This document shows positions 21,092-31,151 of a DNA stretch of 64,000 bases, one piece after another. The translations under genes were made by a program, and so were the position numbers. The notes beneath the pieces are model-generated. The model was not told the DNA's origin. It saw only the letters and a program-made list of their open reading frames with translations, and searched no databases. This stretch comes from Obelidium mucronatum (Eukaryota > Chytridiomycota > Chytridiomycetes > Chytridiales > Chytriomycetaceae). The stretch's first letter is position 1; each line of letters begins with the position of its first letter. The stretch is taken from the NCBI GenBank assembly GCA_025765595.1, contig JAIVFH010000039.1, forward strand, positions 124,001 to 188,000, read 5' to 3'.

Positions 21092-22887
21092 TCATGGTTT
21101 CTGTTGATCCAAATCCACTGCAGTCGCAACTTCCCCATCATCAAACTCAGGAGCACTCCAAAGAAGCTCCACAACCAGAGGAGATAAAGGAGGAACAGCC
21201 AGCGTTGGAGGTTTTGGAGCGGCGGCGTGTGTTGTGACTTTGAGAGGTGGGCTTTGAACTTCTGGAGAATTACTTGCCGCTGCTGCCACCGTCCCATCTG
21301 TTGTTGGTGATTTTTGGGTTGACGTGAACTTCCAGGATGAGAAAAATGATTTTTTGGGCTGGTCCACTGCTGCTGTTGCTGTTGCTGTTGTATTAGTTGA
21401 CGTCGTTGATGTTGCTGATGTTGCTACTTCGGGACTTTGTGCCAATGCAATCGAGCCAGGAGAATCTGATGGGGTATCGTTTGTATTTACTTGAAGTGGT
21501 TGAATTTGGTCAATTGGTGCTGCTAATAAGTTACTAGTTGCCCCATTGGTGTCCGGTGTTGCTGCTTCAGAGGGGGTTTCGGCGGATTTAACTTCCTCTT
21601 GCGGTGAATTGCCAGCCTCTGTAACCGAAGCAGAAAGAGATGCAGTAGCAGTAGTAGAAGCAGTTGCTGAATCTTCAAGGAGTGGATTATTCGAGTCTGC
21701 GGAGTCGTGTTCATGGGTAACAGGAACAGCATCGTACATATCCTTCACCAATCCTCCATATTGCTCAAATAATTGGTCGCGGTCAATGATTCCGATCAAT
21801 GTTTCTGGATTGTCTCTTATTTCAATCTTTTTGTGAGAAAAGCGTGTTTCAGAAAGGATCCACAAGGAAAGTAGAAAAAAAAAAACACACCTTCTTCACA
21901 GTTGCAGCATCAATGGCGCCCTTCATCAGTTTCCATGACATCCAAAACATTGTTGTATTGGGGAAAATAATGAGTCTTTGTAATGTTTCTGGGTAGTTTT
22001 TCTGGAAGATGGGTATCAAGGCTTTCAAAGTGTACGTATCCATTTGTCCATTTGTCGTATTGAAACGATCCAAAATCACGACAAGTTTATCTTTCAAAAT
22101 TCTGTGACAAAAAAAAAGGAGAGTATGTTTCGTGAGAATTATTGTGATTTTCGGCGCCACGTTTTTTTTTTTTACCCCTCTGATCTAGCTCTTTCAATCA
22201 AGTACACAGAATATCTCACAAGGCGATCACGAGAGATTGAATCTTTAGGAGTTTTGTGTCGAGAATTATTCAGAACAAGTATCGGGACCTAGAACAATGG
22301 AGACGAGGATATTAACCCACAGTTTTTGTTTTCTCCCCCCCATAGGCCTCGTGAACTGACCCCCGTTCTCGTATGTCCAACAAATTGAGCAGCACCCGTT
22401 TGATCCAAATCATTGAAATCCTCATCAAGAATAGAATTTGCCTTGAACGCCTCTCTCCAACTCAAGTGATCAGAAACGGCGCCCAGTGCCTTCCCAGTAT
22501 GATGATTATTGGATCTGAGGAATTTAAGGAGTTCATGATCGTTTAAATAGTCGACTTTTTCAGATTTATAGAGCTCTCGAGCAGTTGTGAGAAATTTCTA
22601 GATTTTTTTTTTTTTTGAAACACGAAGGAGAGTTAAACTTTCATATTATCCTTTTTTTTTTGCTTTTGTTCTTTTGTTCTTTTTTTCAAGGGGATGGGGG
22701 GTTTGTTGGTGTTATTTACTTTTTCCGTGTCGCGCAGCTCAGATATTTTGGAATCAGGCAACGACAGTTCAGCAATGTTGAGCCAGCTATTTGAAATTCC
22801 CGCTAAAGAGCCAGCTGAAGGTAGACTGGTGCGAGAAGCCATAGCAGATATGCTCCCTTCTCGTCTAGGTTGCGTCGTTGTGGCCAT
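21092..22887 (-). CDS. CRAL-TRIO (Sec14-like) domain protein with disordered tail
   Basis: Exons 22720-22887, 22361-22597, 22176-22288, 21891-22101 and 21092-21826 give 487 codons. A CRAL-TRIO N-terminal helical region (LLKFLRSNNHHTGKAL, about 78-93) precedes the lipid-binding domain: DKLVVILDRFNTTNG, TLKALIPIFQKNYPETLQRL, NTTMFWMSWKLMKGAIDAAT and ending IDRDQLFEQYGG. Sec14-like proteins exchange phosphatidylinositol or other hydrophobic ligands between membranes. After residue 270 the protein is a Ser/Thr/Ala/Pro-rich tail of about 215 residues ending PEFDDGEVATAVDLDQQKP. It is divergently transcribed from UBC6 across 100 bp. Confidence 0.85.
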
Positions 22888-22987
22888 TGATGATGGGTGT
22901 ATTAATTTACTCCCGTGTGTTTTTCCAGGGAGTTTTTCCGATCAAATAATAAAAATCATCAATCAGACCATCCCATCCCCCCCAAAA
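22888..22987. promoter_or_regulatory. 100-bp divergent promoter (CRAL-TRIO / UBC6)
   Basis: The spacer between the two start codons. Both products act at membranes, but the adjacency may simply reflect genome compactness. Confidence 0.55.
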
Positions 22988-24086
22988 ATGGCCTCAAAGC
23001 AAGCGAGCAAGCGACTACAGAAGGAATACCAGCTCATGATGAGCAACCCACCAGAGTTTATAATCGCAAAACCGCAAGAGGCCAACATACTCATTTGGTA
23101 AAGAGGGAAAAAGTTGTTGCCGCCACCCTTGATTTACACACACACCCAGGCACTACATTGTAACCGGCCCGCCAGACTCACCCTACCATGGAGGAGAGTA
23201 TCATGGAAAAGTTATATTCCCGGAAGAGTACCCGTATAAACCACCAGCAATCAAGATGTTGACACCCAATGGTAAGGAGAAAGGGAAATGACGTAATGAA
23301 ACGCAAAAACCACAACACCAAGAAAAAAAACCAACAACACCCTCCCCGCCACGGCCTTGTTCTTTTTGATTGGGTCTCTTTGTTTTCTAACGGGATCTTT
23401 TAAAAAAAAATGATACAGGCCGTTTCCAAATAGATACTCGACTCTGTTTGTCAATGAGCGACTACCATCCTGGCACATGGAACCCTGCGTGGAGCGTGGC
23501 CACGATCCTGACGGGTCTCTTGTCGTTTATGCTGGAAGAAACACCCACGACTGGGTCTATTAAAACGTCTGTCCTGGAACGTCGATCGCTGGCGGCGAAG
23601 AGTAAAGCGTGGAATAGAATGGATCATCGTTTTCGAGAAGTTTGGGAGGATATGTTGGAGGAAGAGGAGAGACAGGCGGCAGCTGCTGCGGCGGGGGAGG
23701 CGGGAGCAGGAGATGATATTCTTGTCAAGGACAGATCAGGTATATATTTTTTTTATTTATTTCGTTCCGTTATGCCTGTGGGGCGGTTTTACTTATGTTC
23801 TGATCTTTTCTTGGTAGATGCTGTGGAGGAGGGGGGAGATGTAACTGGTGTTGCGCCTGCAGCTATTCGTACTATGCAGCACGACCTGAGAAAGAGGCTC
23901 CCGAATGGTTCACGACCAGTGCCTCAGCAGCCGATTCAGGCTGCTGCTAATGGAAATGTTGTTCTTGTACAAAAAGCTGTCGATGGCGTTTGGGGGAGAG
24001 TCCGGAGCAACTTGTGGCTTCTTCTATTGGGTGGTGTGATGACGTATTTAGTCGTTTTGAAGGTTGTGAGTAAGCTTTCTGGTTAA
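22988..24086 (+). CDS. UBC6: ER-anchored ubiquitin-conjugating enzyme E2 (Ubc6/UBE2J2)
   Basis: Exons 22988-23097, 23150-23271, 23419-23739 and 23818-24086 give 273 codons. Ubc6 is the tail-anchored E2 of ER-associated degradation. Features in order are the typical N-terminus [52 protein letters not shown], and the catalytic [18 protein letters not shown], placing the active-site Cys at residue 87 (the same number as in budding yeast). As in this subfamily the usual HPN tripeptide is absent. A variable linker leads to one hydrophobic C-terminal helix ([16 protein letters not shown], about 248-264), the expected tail anchor. Confidence 0.95.
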
Positions 24087-24245
24087 CCTGGTTACGGTTG
24101 CTGTAAAATGTTGTTGTAGCTATCCTTTTTTTCGTTTGTGGGTCCTCTTCATTATACTTCATGCCAATACAAACTCAAAAGGGTCTCATTCCTATGCTGG
24201 CTTTTCTTAACAAACATACGTCAGTTATTTAAAGTCATTCTTTAT

Positions 24246-24959
24246 TCAGGGCATAAGTCTTGATACGTCCCAACCGCTTTCAGTCTTGTCGAAAACAAGA
24301 CGATCATGAATCCTTCCAACACGGCCTTGCCAGAATTCGATCCGCTCACAAGCAATGCGCCATCCTCCCCAAAATTCAGGACGTGGAATAGTGGCCGTTC
24401 CTTCAAACTGCTTTTCAATCTCTTTTTCGCGTGCCTCCAACACAGCGCGTGATTCAACTTTTGAACTTTGGTTATTAGAAACCCATGCGCCAATCTGAGA
24501 GACACGAGGGCGGGTCGAAAAGTAGGCGTCGGATTCCTCGGCGGTTGTTTTGGAAGCCTTTCCCTCAATGCGTACCTGGCGTTCCTTCCAATAAAAGGTA
24601 ATTGAGGCGAAAGGATTTTCGGACAGATTGGTTGACTTGCGCGAGTTGTAGTTTGTGTAAAACACAAAGCTATTAATAATTGTATTCAGTCTGAGTCAGG
24701 ATGTGACCTTTTAAGCTGGTACTTACCCACGATGGTCAAAAGACTTCAGCAATACGATACGAGCATTTGGACGCATGTCTCTGCCAGTTGTTGAGACGCA
24801 CATTGCGTTGGCTTCGTGTTCAGACTTTTTTGCATCCGAGAGCCAAGTGTCAAAGAGGGCCATTGGGTCTGACGAGTGGAGGGTTCCGGTCGCATCGTCA
24901 AGCGTGTTGGACACGTACGACAGACGCATATCTGCAAGGTCTCTGTTGACAAGCTCCAT
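24246..24959 (-). CDS. PDX3: Pyridoxamine 5'-phosphate oxidase (PNPOx), copy 1
   Basis: Exons 24727-24959 and 24246-24669 give 218 codons, the normal PNPOx size. The enzyme uses FMN to oxidise pyridoxine/pyridoxamine phosphate to pyridoxal 5'-phosphate. Visible are RPNARIVLLKSFDHRG and FVFYTNYNSRKS (FMN-binding strands), ITFYWKERQVRIEG, PRVSQIGAWVSNNQS, and the C-terminal substrate and dimerisation signature FWGGWRIACERIEFWQG...HDR ending RLMP. All key positions look intact, so it should be active. It sits directly downstream of a second, GC-rich paralogue on the same strand. Confidence 0.93.
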
Positions 24960-25053
24960 TCCGCCTTTCAAGTTGTTTCGTAACAATAAATTTCTGGCAA
25001 TATTATAACAGTATATTCTTATTACTAATTGCTAAGACGGTACACACAAATGC

Positions 25054-25695
25054 TCAAGCCGCTAATCGCGACATCCTGTATTCGCCGGTTTCGCGCGATG
25101 GATCCACCAGCTGGTACACGATGCGCTCGTGCGGCTTGCCGACAATGTCTGAACCCTCCCAGAACTCGATGCGTTCGCAGCGCGTTTTAAAGGCGACAAA
25201 GAACGGCGGCACGGGGATCGGGTCGACGGCGGCGAAGCGCGCGCGCACGGCGGCGACGCGATCGGCGTGGGCGGCGGCGGCGGCGGCGTCGGCGAGCTCG
25301 TCGCCCATGTGCTCGGACGCCCACTCGGCGATCTGCGCGTCGCGACTTCGGCGCGCAAACAGCGCAGCGGCGGCGGGCGGCGGCAGCAGCAGCGCGGCGC
25401 CCTCGACGCGCACCTGGCGCTGCGGCGTCCCCGGCGCCGTCCACGCAAACAGCAGCGCGGCGAACGGCGCCGCTGCGAGCTCGGCGGCCTTGCGCGAGCC
25501 CGCGCCCGTCGTGAACACGAGTCCGCCGTCGTCGAACCCGCGCAGCACAACAACGCGCGACGCCACGCGCCCGGACAAACTCGCCGTGCTGACAACCATG
25601 TGCTTGGCGCGCGCGCCCTCCGCTGCGACCGCGTCATTCAGCCACGACGCGAAATGCCGCATGGGCGCCGACGTGGGTGCCGTTGGTGATGTCAT
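25054..25695 (-). CDS. PNP-oxidase paralogue, copy 2 (GC-rich, intronless)
   Basis: A single exon of 213 codons. It keeps the PNPOx pattern: SRVVVLRGFDDGGLVFTT for the FMN-binding strands, FAWTAPGTPQRQVRVEGAA where copy 1 has FYWKERQVRIEG, AQIAEWASEH, VPPFFVAFKTRCERIEFWEG, HERIVYQL and an MSRLAA end. Compared with copy 1 it lacks the intron, is extremely rich in Ala and Arg codons ending in G/C, has a shorter N-terminus, and the helix after EG is rebuilt from Ala repeats. Several FMN-contact positions differ (WKERQ becomes APGTPQRQ), so substrate range or activity may be changed. It may be a diverged tandem duplicate or a separately acquired copy. Confidence 0.85.
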   Translation of the reverse strand: MTSPTAPTSAPMRHFASWLNDAVAAEGARAKHMVVSTASLSGRVASRVVVLRGFDDGGLVFTTGAGSRKAAELAAAPFAALLFAWTAPGTPQRQVRVEGAALLLPPPAAAALFARRSRDAQIAEWASEHMGDELADAAAAAAHADRVAAVRARFAAVDPIPVPPFFVAFKTRCERIEFWEGSDIVGKPHERIVYQLVDPSRETGEYRMSRLAA

Positions 25696-25759
25696 TTATT
25701 GATTTCTTTTGGGCGTATTTACACAAAGAATAAAAATAAAATAAGAAATAAATAATTAA
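25696..25759. promoter_or_regulatory. 64-bp divergent promoter (PNPOx copy 2 / SEB1-like)
   Basis: A/T-rich spacer between the divergent ATGs at 25695 (minus) and 25760 (plus). It contrasts sharply with the GC-rich coding sequence on its left. Confidence 0.55.
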
Positions 25760-28429
25760 ATGGCCGAAGTCGAGTTCGACAAAGAGGTCCTGTCCTGCAT
25801 CTCGGCTAGCGCTCCGCTGTCTGCAAACCGCATCCAACGCATTACAAAACTAGCCATCAAATATGGACGGGTAAGCAAACAGTCACTTGACTGACTCTCA
25901 TCTATTGACAACTGCGGGTGGGGCCCTAACATACGTGCTTAGAACTACAAAGCCGTCGTTTTTTCCATCGAACGACTAGTGACAAAGTGCCCGGCCGAAC
26001 ACAAGCTGTCTGGTAAGCAGTCAAAAAAAAATAGGAGGGTGAGAGAGTATTGATGTCCTAATTATCCCCCTCACGACTCGTTAGCACTCTATATTATCGA
26101 TTCTGTTGTTCGTGCTTGCCAAAAGAGTCTTCATCCTCAAGAATATACCAACTTGGTTTGTGTTATAGAATGGTCGACTTTTGGGTTTGCAATTTTGCTG
26201 ATTATCGTTCCTTGCACCTTACAGGTGACACGATTCGAAGAAAAAATAGAACAGATGTTTCCACACATGTTGTCCGCGCCCCCTAAAGACAAGGTTTGTT
26301 TGCCTTTTTTGTCCATTGTTGAAGGCAACTCGTATTAAGCTTTTCTTTGGATACAGGATAAGATGAAGAAGCTCATTAATATATGGAAGGGGATGGCACT
26401 CTTCAATAAAGAAATGCTGGAAGGACTCGAAATGATATATTTGCCGGACCCGGTTGCTAACCCTGCTGTTGCTGGTTTGCTTTTTTTGATTATTATTATT
26501 TTTCTGGTGTTTTTAAATCGTCATCCACAGCGTTACAAGCGACCGATTCACCGCGAGGATATGCATCTCCTATTGATCCTACAGCGTCTGATCACTCTGC
26601 TGCTGGTACGCCTGTCACGGCTGTAAACAAAAATGATCCGCGGCTTCGCACTGGCTCTTCCCTGAATCCCGCTCAATCTGCTCAACCTACTGTTGCACCA
26701 TCTGCTGTACCGGCAAGCTCAATGGCTCAGGCGGCTGTTGACCCATTTGCCGCACTTGGTGTTGATGTTAATTCTCTTGATCCAATTACTCTGATTCAAA
26801 CAATGTCATACGTGCCTACTATCGGCATGGATCCATCTATTCTGATTCCGGTATTGGTGAAGAGCGTCGAAAAGGCGAAAGCCGAAGGAAATGTTGCAAT
26901 TTTGTCTCAAGTTTTTTCATCGTTGGGAGAAGCTGGATGTCAAGCCCTTGGGCTAAATTTGGGTGGTTTTGTGAATGGTGCTGGTTCTGAAGTTTCTGGG
27001 GCTCCTGCTGCTCCTCCAAATGATTTTGATTATGGTGATGAAGATGATGATGTTCGACCTGTTTCATTGGCCAGACCCTCTGTTGCGGATTCTTCCTCGA
27101 CCAACGCCGCTTCGATACAGTTAAGTTTCATTATTTTATTTTGTTTTTGTTTCACACATGTAGCGAGTTTTTTTTTTTGTTGTTTGTTGTCTCTCTCTCT
27201 TGACTGGCCGTGTTTTGTGATGGCGGCGTAACTCGTTCTCCACGATTGCAAAAACACATACTGTTGTTTTATTTATCGCGAAATGCATTGTGGCCAGTTC
27301 AAGTATTTTGAGCTGCGTTTCCCGCTATTGGACAGACCTTGCGCCAGGGGGTGAAATGTTGAAGTGAGCCGATAAGGTTTCTTTTACGCTCGCCTATATG
27401 CCCGTTCGCTCTCTCCTAATAAACCCCTTCTATTTGCAACTCCGAATTTGTGCGAAATTGTCTCTTGTTCGCATTCAAGCTGCCATCTGCCTCAATTCTA
27501 CCTCTCCCAACTTACGAAAAACCTGCTCCATTCCCCTTGGTCCATTCGGAAAAAGATTTTGATGTCGTTGAACCGTCACGATGGATTTTTTTTACGAGCG
27601 AGAACCCCCCCAAACTGGCTCAAACAAGAAAAATCTAACCAAAAAAAAAAAAAAAAACGAAAATTTTTCGTCGCCCCCCCCCCACACAAACCCCTCCCGA
27701 CAAATATAGACCTCCGCCACCACCACCACCAGCAGCACCAACGTTAGTTTCACCGTCGCCGAAAAATTATCAGCAGCAAGAACCAAAATTAGTCGCAACT
27801 CTTCCACCTGGTGTCGACTTGACTCAATTACAGAATTCAATCATGATGCAATATGCTCAGCAGCAGCAGCAACAACAACAACCGATTACACAACAGCAAT
27901 TCCCACCGCCAATTAGTCTCACGCAATCACACACGTTTTCGGGGAGTTGGGCGTCGAATCGACCAAAAGCGATATGGGGTGGAAAGAATCCTGAGAGGTA
28001 TGAACGCGACTTGTTGGAGAAGGGACCCAAGAATATTGTGCCGTTCCGTGGTGGAGATAACACTGCGGCTGTTTCTGGTATTGTTTTTTTTTTTGTTTTG
28101 TTTTATTTCTAGGTGATAATTTTTTTTTTCCCTCTTCTTTTTTTTTTTTTTTTTTACAAAAGTTCTCTCGCGATCTCTTTTTATTGGCGGTCTCAAACCT
28201 GAAACTACAAAAGAACGTATTGAAACGTTTTTTTCGCAAGCTGGACGAGTTTGTGGCGTCAACTTGAACAGTCTCAAAAACACTGTGTTTGTAAAATATT
28301 ACACCCGAGAAGAAGCAAATTCTGCAAAGAATGCGTTGATGGGGAAAGCTTTTGAAGGGTTGCCATTGAAGGTGAAATTCTTTTTTTCTTTTTTTTTTTT
28401 TTTGGTTCTTTTTTTTTTTTTTTTTTTTT

Positions 28430-28475
<46 letters not shown>

Positions 28476-29029
28476 ATACTAACCAGAAAATAAAAATACA
28501 GATTAGTTGGGGATGTGGGTTTGGTCCAAAAGAGCATTTTGAGTACAACGCAGGCATGACAGTGTTTCCAATATCTGAAATGTCTGAAGCAGATAAAAAG
28601 AGTTTATCGAATGCGAAATACGGAGGCGGTCCGATTGAAGGGGGTACTTTTGTAGAGGAACCTGATATTGCTGATTTTGAGGGTGGAGGTAGTAGTAGTG
28701 GAGGTGGTGGTGGTGGACGTGGGGGTAGCAGTCGCGGTGGTGGTGGTGGTGGGAGTGGTGGAGGTAAGAGCCATCGTAGCAACAGCTATGAAGAACGTGG
28801 TGACAGAAGTGATAGAGACCGAGAGAGGGATAGAGATCGGGATCGAGACAGAGATGGTAGGGATAGTGGGCGTGATCGTGATCGGGAGAGGGACCGTGAC
28901 AGGGATCGAGATTACAGGAGTAGTAGGTATGATGATAGTAGGGGTAGTGGTAGTAGTAGTAGCAATCGTGGGAGGGATTATGATGACCGTGATGATCGGG
29001 GGGATAAGAAGCGGTCGCGGTGGGTGTGA
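25760..29029 (+). CDS. SEB1: Seb1/Nrd1-type CTD-interacting, RRM-containing transcription factor
   Basis: Exons 25760-25870, 25943-26012, 26085-26155, 26225-26293, 26357-26474, 26531-27119, 27710-28077, 28163-28371 and 28502-29029 give 710 codons. This family reads the RNA polymerase II C-terminal domain and nascent RNA to control 3' processing and termination. The CID occupies about 1-145 (NYKAVVFSIERLVTKC, LYIIDSVVRACQ, KLINIWKGMALFN). A Pro/Gln-rich linker follows. The RRM is at about 470-540 (SLFIGGLKPETTKERI, KNTVFVKYYTREEA), with the family-specific extension SWGCGFGPKEHFEYNAG and the ISEMSEADKKSLSNAKYGG block, then EEPDIADF. The C-terminus is Gly-rich followed by an alternating Arg-Asp/Glu repeat. 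The sixth intron (590 bp) is unusually long here. Confidence 0.9.
27120..27709 (+). other. Long (590 bp) intron in the SEB1-like gene
   Basis: Donor GTTAAG after codon SIQ and acceptor AATATAG before the Pro-rich exon; frame is kept (phase 2 donor). The stretch contains runs of T, A and C and scattered stops in all frames. I see no convincing nested gene, though an unrecognised small exon is possible. Confidence 0.55.
28380..28474. repeat. Poly-T tract in SEB1-like intron 8
   Basis: Nearly pure T interrupted by a few C and G bases over about 95 bp, between donor GTGAAA (28372) and acceptor TACAG (28501). The exact length is suspect. Confidence 0.9.
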
Positions 29030-29233
29030 GTTGGAGAATATAACAGATTGCTTTTTCTTTTCTTTTTGTGCATCATCTTTCTTTTTTTTTGAATTGAATT
29101 GAATACTGTATGTATGCTATTGCTTAATTTTTTTTGAACCCTTCACTCAAGGGTTCATTAAGATCTCTTTTCTCGGGAATACCGGGACGTGAGCCACATT
29201 TTTTGACCAAAAAACGCAGCCAACAAAGGAAAC

Positions 29234-31113
29234 ATGATCCGAGCCACTCGCATTCTGACAACGCGCTTCAGGGCCACAGCTCCCAGCCACCTGTCCCGAA
29301 CACTGACTAGTTTCGCCAAACACGAGTCCATCTTGACTGAGTTGGGAATCAGCAAAGTCAACCAGGGCGTCTTTGATGGGGCGTGGGGCGGCAGCGGTCC
29401 AACCCAGAGTGCCGTTTCACCAGCCACGAACGAAACCATTGCCAAAGTATCGACTGCAACGATTGATGAGCTCAAAGTTGCGATTGCGAAAGCGAAAGCA
29501 GCACAAGAAGAATGGCGTCATGTTCCGGCACCGAGACGTGGGGAAATTGTGCGCCAAATCAGGGAAAGACTTGAGAAGCATAAGCACGCGTTGGGATCTC
29601 TTGTTTCATTAGGTTTTTTTGGGCGTTTTCTTTTGTTGTATTGGTGTGGTGAATAACTCACTCTTTTCTTTTTGCTTGTTTTCCCCCGTTATAAAAAAAA
29701 ACAGAGGTTGGAAAGATCTATGCTGAAGGGGTGGGAGAAATTCAAGAATACATTGACATTTGCGATTTCGCGACTGGTTTGTCCCGAGCCTTGAATGGAA
29801 GCGTGATTCCCTCCGAACGCCCTGGTCACTTTATGATGGAGCAGTACCATCCATTGGGAGTCGTCGGAATTATTTCTGCATGTAAGTCGGGGGTTTTGGC
29901 TAATTGTTTTGTTTTCTGATTTGTTCCCACAAAAAAAAAAAAAAAAAAAGTCAACTTCCCAGCCGCCGTTGCCGGATGGAATGTGGCGCTTGCCTTGATC
30001 ACTGGAAATGCAACAATCTGGAAACCAGCCCCCTCGACACCTTTGATTTCAGTTGCCATTTCCAAAATCATTCAAGACGTGTTGGAGGAAAACAACCTTC
30101 CTGGTGCGCTTCATACAATGGTTTGCGGAGGCGCAGACGTTGGAGAATACCTGGCCAAATCTCCAGACGTCAATTTGGTTTCCTTCACGGGGTCAACTGA
30201 AGTGGGAAGAAAGGTTGGAACTGTTGTTCAGAATCGGTTTGGAAAGCTGCTTTTGGAGCTTGGTGGAAACAATGCTATTATTGTTAACGATGATGCGGAT
30301 ATTGAGTTGGCGGTTCGTGCGTGTCTCTTTGCGGCGGTGGGTACAGCTGGGCAGAGATGCACCACAACGCGACGTCTCTTCTTGCACGAGAAGATTCACG
30401 ATCAATTCTTGGCTCGTCTTGTTAAAGCGTATGCGCAAGTTAAAATTGGGGATCCGCTTGAAGGTTTCTTTTTTCTTTCCTATTATTTGGTTTGACTGGG
30501 ATGGCTCATTTTTTTGTTCACAGAGGGAGTTTTGTGTGGACCCTTGCACACTAAAGCAGCCGTAGAAGCTTACAAAAAGACGATAGAATCCGTGAAGGCC
30601 CAAGGAGGAAAAATCCTTGTTGGAGGAAATGTTTTGGATCGTCCAGGAAACTTTGTTGAACCCACCATCACAAGTATTGATGCAAACGCTCCGATTGTTC
30701 AGCATGAAGTGTTTGTTCCTATCCTTCACGTTAGCAAGATTAAGGTTTGGTTTGTTAAATGGTTTTTTTTTCGTTTTATTTTTTAACTTTTGAATCTTGA
30801 ATTGTCGCAGAATTTAGAGGAGGGCATCAAATTCAACAACCAAGTTATGCAGGGTCTCAGTAGCAGTCTGTTCACGTCCAACATTGCCAATGTATTTAAA
30901 TGGACTGGACCAGCAGGAAGTGACTGTGGAATTGTAAACGTGAATATTCCCACCAACGGAGCAGAAATTGGAGGAGCATTTGGTGGAGAAAAGGAGACGG
31001 GTGGTGGTCGCGAGTCAGGTTCGGATTCATGGAAGCAGTACTGTCGTCGTCAAACTGCTACAATTAACTACAGTGGCGCCCTTCCATTGGCGCAAGGAAT
31101 TAAGTTTGAGTGA
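29234..31113 (+). CDS. ALDH7A1: Mitochondrial aldehyde dehydrogenase ALDH7A1 (antiquitin)
   Basis: Exons 29234-29612, 29705-29881, 29951-30463, 30524-30744 and 30811-31113 give 530 codons. ALDH7A1 oxidises alpha-aminoadipic semialdehyde in lysine catabolism. The N-terminus ([19 protein letters not shown]) is a typical Arg-rich mitochondrial presequence. Diagnostic features are [32 protein letters not shown], the general-base Glu in LLLELGGNN, the catalytic Cys in [12 protein letters not shown] (about residue 322), the FVEPTIT block and the family C-terminus [19 protein letters not shown]. All catalytic residues are present. It ends 38 bp from the convergent RhoGAP-like gene. Confidence 0.95.
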
Positions 31114-31116
31114 TGA

Positions 31117-31122
31117 AATAAA
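31117..31122 (+). terminator. Putative poly(A) signal of ALDH7A1
   Basis: AATAAA begins 4 bp after the ALDH7A1 stop codon, inside the 38-bp gap to the convergent gene. The cleavage site must therefore fall inside, or antisense to, the neighbour's last codons. Confidence 0.4.
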
Positions 31123-31151
31123 AGCGTATGAGTTAAAAAAAGAGTTTATCA

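Noticed and set aside
25062..25689. Alternative-frame Arg-rich ORFs on both strands of the GC-rich PNPOx copy 2
   Set aside because: High GC removes stop codons in all frames. Only the chosen frame shows PNPOx motifs.
28274..28537. Lys-rich minus-strand ORF across the poly-T tract
   Set aside because: It consists of homopolymer-encoded Lys and lies over an intron and an RRM exon of the SEB1-like gene.
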